Shown: positions 63,416 to 64,000 of the stretch, one piece after another
Layout: each line of letters begins with the position of its first letter
How positions within the stretch are numbered: the stretch's first letter is position 1
Translations under genes and position numbers: made by a program
NCBI GenBank assembly: GCA_040223615.1
Contig: JAVKFY010000040.1
Span: forward strand, 1 to 64,000
From: JAVKFY01 sp040223615
GTDB lineage: Bacteria > Pseudomonadota > Alphaproteobacteria > GCA-2731375
Reading direction: 5' to 3'
DNA: 64,000 bases
Notes under the pieces: generated by a model
Told to the model about the DNA's origin: nothing
Databases searched by the model: none
The model's input: only the letters and a program-made list of their open reading frames with translations

Positions 63416-64000
63416 CTAGAAGGTGATCACCGTGCCGAGCAGCCCGATCACCGCGTCGTTCTCGGCCGCCGGGCCGCCGGTGTCGCTGTCGAAGTTGACG
63501 AACTGGACGCCGCCGGCGAGATCGACGCCGGGACCGAGATTGTAGGTAAAGCCGATTTCGACCTGGTCCATTTCGTCGTCGCCGGCGCCTGCGCCGACCT
63601 CGACTTCGGCATGCGCGTAGGCGGCGCCGACCGACCAGGCGCCCCATGCGTAGGTCAAGCCGATGTTGCCGTCCCAGCGGTCCGTGTTGGAGCCGCTGAG
63701 CCCCTGGTCGGTCCAGCGATAGGAGGCGCCGAAGGTGAAGCCGCGATACTCCAGCGCACCGCCGAAGCCCCACATCTCCTGGTCCTCGAAGCCGACCAGC
63801 GGGCCGGTGCCGGCGGCCGGCCCTTCAAGATCGGCGGTGCTGTAGCCGGCGTAGAGCCCGAGTGCGACGTCGCCGATGTCGCCGACCCAGTTGATCGCGC
63901 CCTCGAACACTTCCGATTGCTGCGGTGTGGCGCCGGCCGGGGTGTTCTCCGGGCGCAGTCCGAAGCCCAGTTCCTCGGTGTTGTCGGGCGTGTAGGAGAT
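63416..64000 (-). CDS. Outer-membrane porin, 3' part (cut by window edge)
   Basis: The C-terminal 194 residues of a porin; the frame is open to the last base of the window, so the start lies beyond it. It shows alternating beta-strands with aromatic girdles (LGLYAGYSTADLEG, FTFGASYRWTDQGL, YAWGAWSVGAAYAHAE) and ends with Phe (LLGTVITF), the Omp assembly signal. Gram-negative general porin type, 16-stranded family. A GTG at 63910 could be mistaken for a start, but the upstream frame continues with porin-like residues. Confidence 0.85.
   Translation of the reverse strand: MSYTPDNTEELGFGLRPENTPAGATPQQSEVFEGAINWVGDIGDVALGLYAGYSTADLEGPAAGTGPLVGFEDQEMWGFGGALEYRGFTFGASYRWTDQGLSGSNTDRWDGNIGLTYAWGAWSVGAAYAHAEVEVGAGAGDDEMDQVEIGFTYNLGPGVDLAGGVQFVNFDSDTGGPAAENDAVIGLLGTVITF

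Overview
The window is high-GC, densely coded DNA from one bacterial chromosome, most likely a free-living alphaproteobacterium of the Rhodospirillales type in the broad sense. The support is indirect: GC-rich codon use, HspQ, HisI and EttA of proteobacterial type, a CIRCE-controlled groESL operon, a Gram-negative porin and an OmpH/Skp-like chaperone, and many acyl-CoA, flavin-monooxygenase and molybdenum-hydroxylase genes. I see no rRNA, tRNA, CRISPR array, transposase, integrase or phage gene. No gene-free stretch exceeds 300 bases.

Layout. 1-2.5 kb: ettA and hisI on the minus strand. 2.5-7 kb: an unattached MlaF-type ATPase, then a plus-strand run of luciferase-type monooxygenase, MFS carrier and flavin-dependent monooxygenase of the acyl-CoA dehydrogenase fold. 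7-10.1 kb: groEL and groES with a clear terminator, promoter and CIRCE, divergent from an HtpX-like M48 protease. 10.1-13 kb: a class I cyclic di-GMP riboswitch heads a compact operon of FliL-like protein, VWA (DUF1194) protein, 3-hydroxyisobutyrate dehydrogenase-like enzyme and TetR-like regulator. 13-18.3 kb: beta-lactamase-fold hydrolase, enol-lactonase and cupin on the minus strand, divergent from a ThDP enzyme and a GST. 18.3-25 kb: OmpH-like protein, a monooxygenase/old-yellow-enzyme fusion with an alpha-hydroxyacid oxidase, a HupE/DUF4198 pair whose mature proteins should both start with His, and a DUF2889 protein. 25-32 kb: AKR, enoyl-CoA hydratase, acyl-CoA dehydrogenase and Na+-dependent transporter on plus, and a second acyl-CoA set with a small GIY-YIG-like protein on minus. 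32-34.3 kb: TetR regulator and DUF2852 protein sharing a putative operator, then an MhpD-like hydratase.

34.3-40.2 kb is a six-gene minus-strand cluster (acyl-CoA dehydrogenase, CoA ligase, APH-type kinase, DUF6285 protein, enoyl-CoA hydratase, SDR). Its gene classes match the Pseudomonas lva pathway, which removes a 4-hydroxyl group from acyl-CoA by phosphorylation. 40.4-48.3 kb: hspQ, MFS carrier, AKR, a lone molybdopterin hydroxylase large subunit with a VOC protein, and a membrane-anchored patatin. 48.3-56.9 kb: a two-subunit molybdenum hydroxylase divergent from a complete branched-chain-type ABC importer (SBP, LivH, LivM, LivG, LivF) followed by a polysaccharide-deacetylase-fold enzyme; the pairing suggests import and oxidation of one substrate. 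56.9-64 kb: VOC and FMN-binding proteins, a large modular secreted subtilase, a phytanoyl-CoA-dioxygenase-like enzyme tail-to-tail with a Baeyer-Villiger monooxygenase, and a porin cut by the window edge.

Several families of palindromic intergenic repeats are scattered between operons. Two of them appear to supply functional parts of neighbouring genes: a stop codon and a ribosome binding site.
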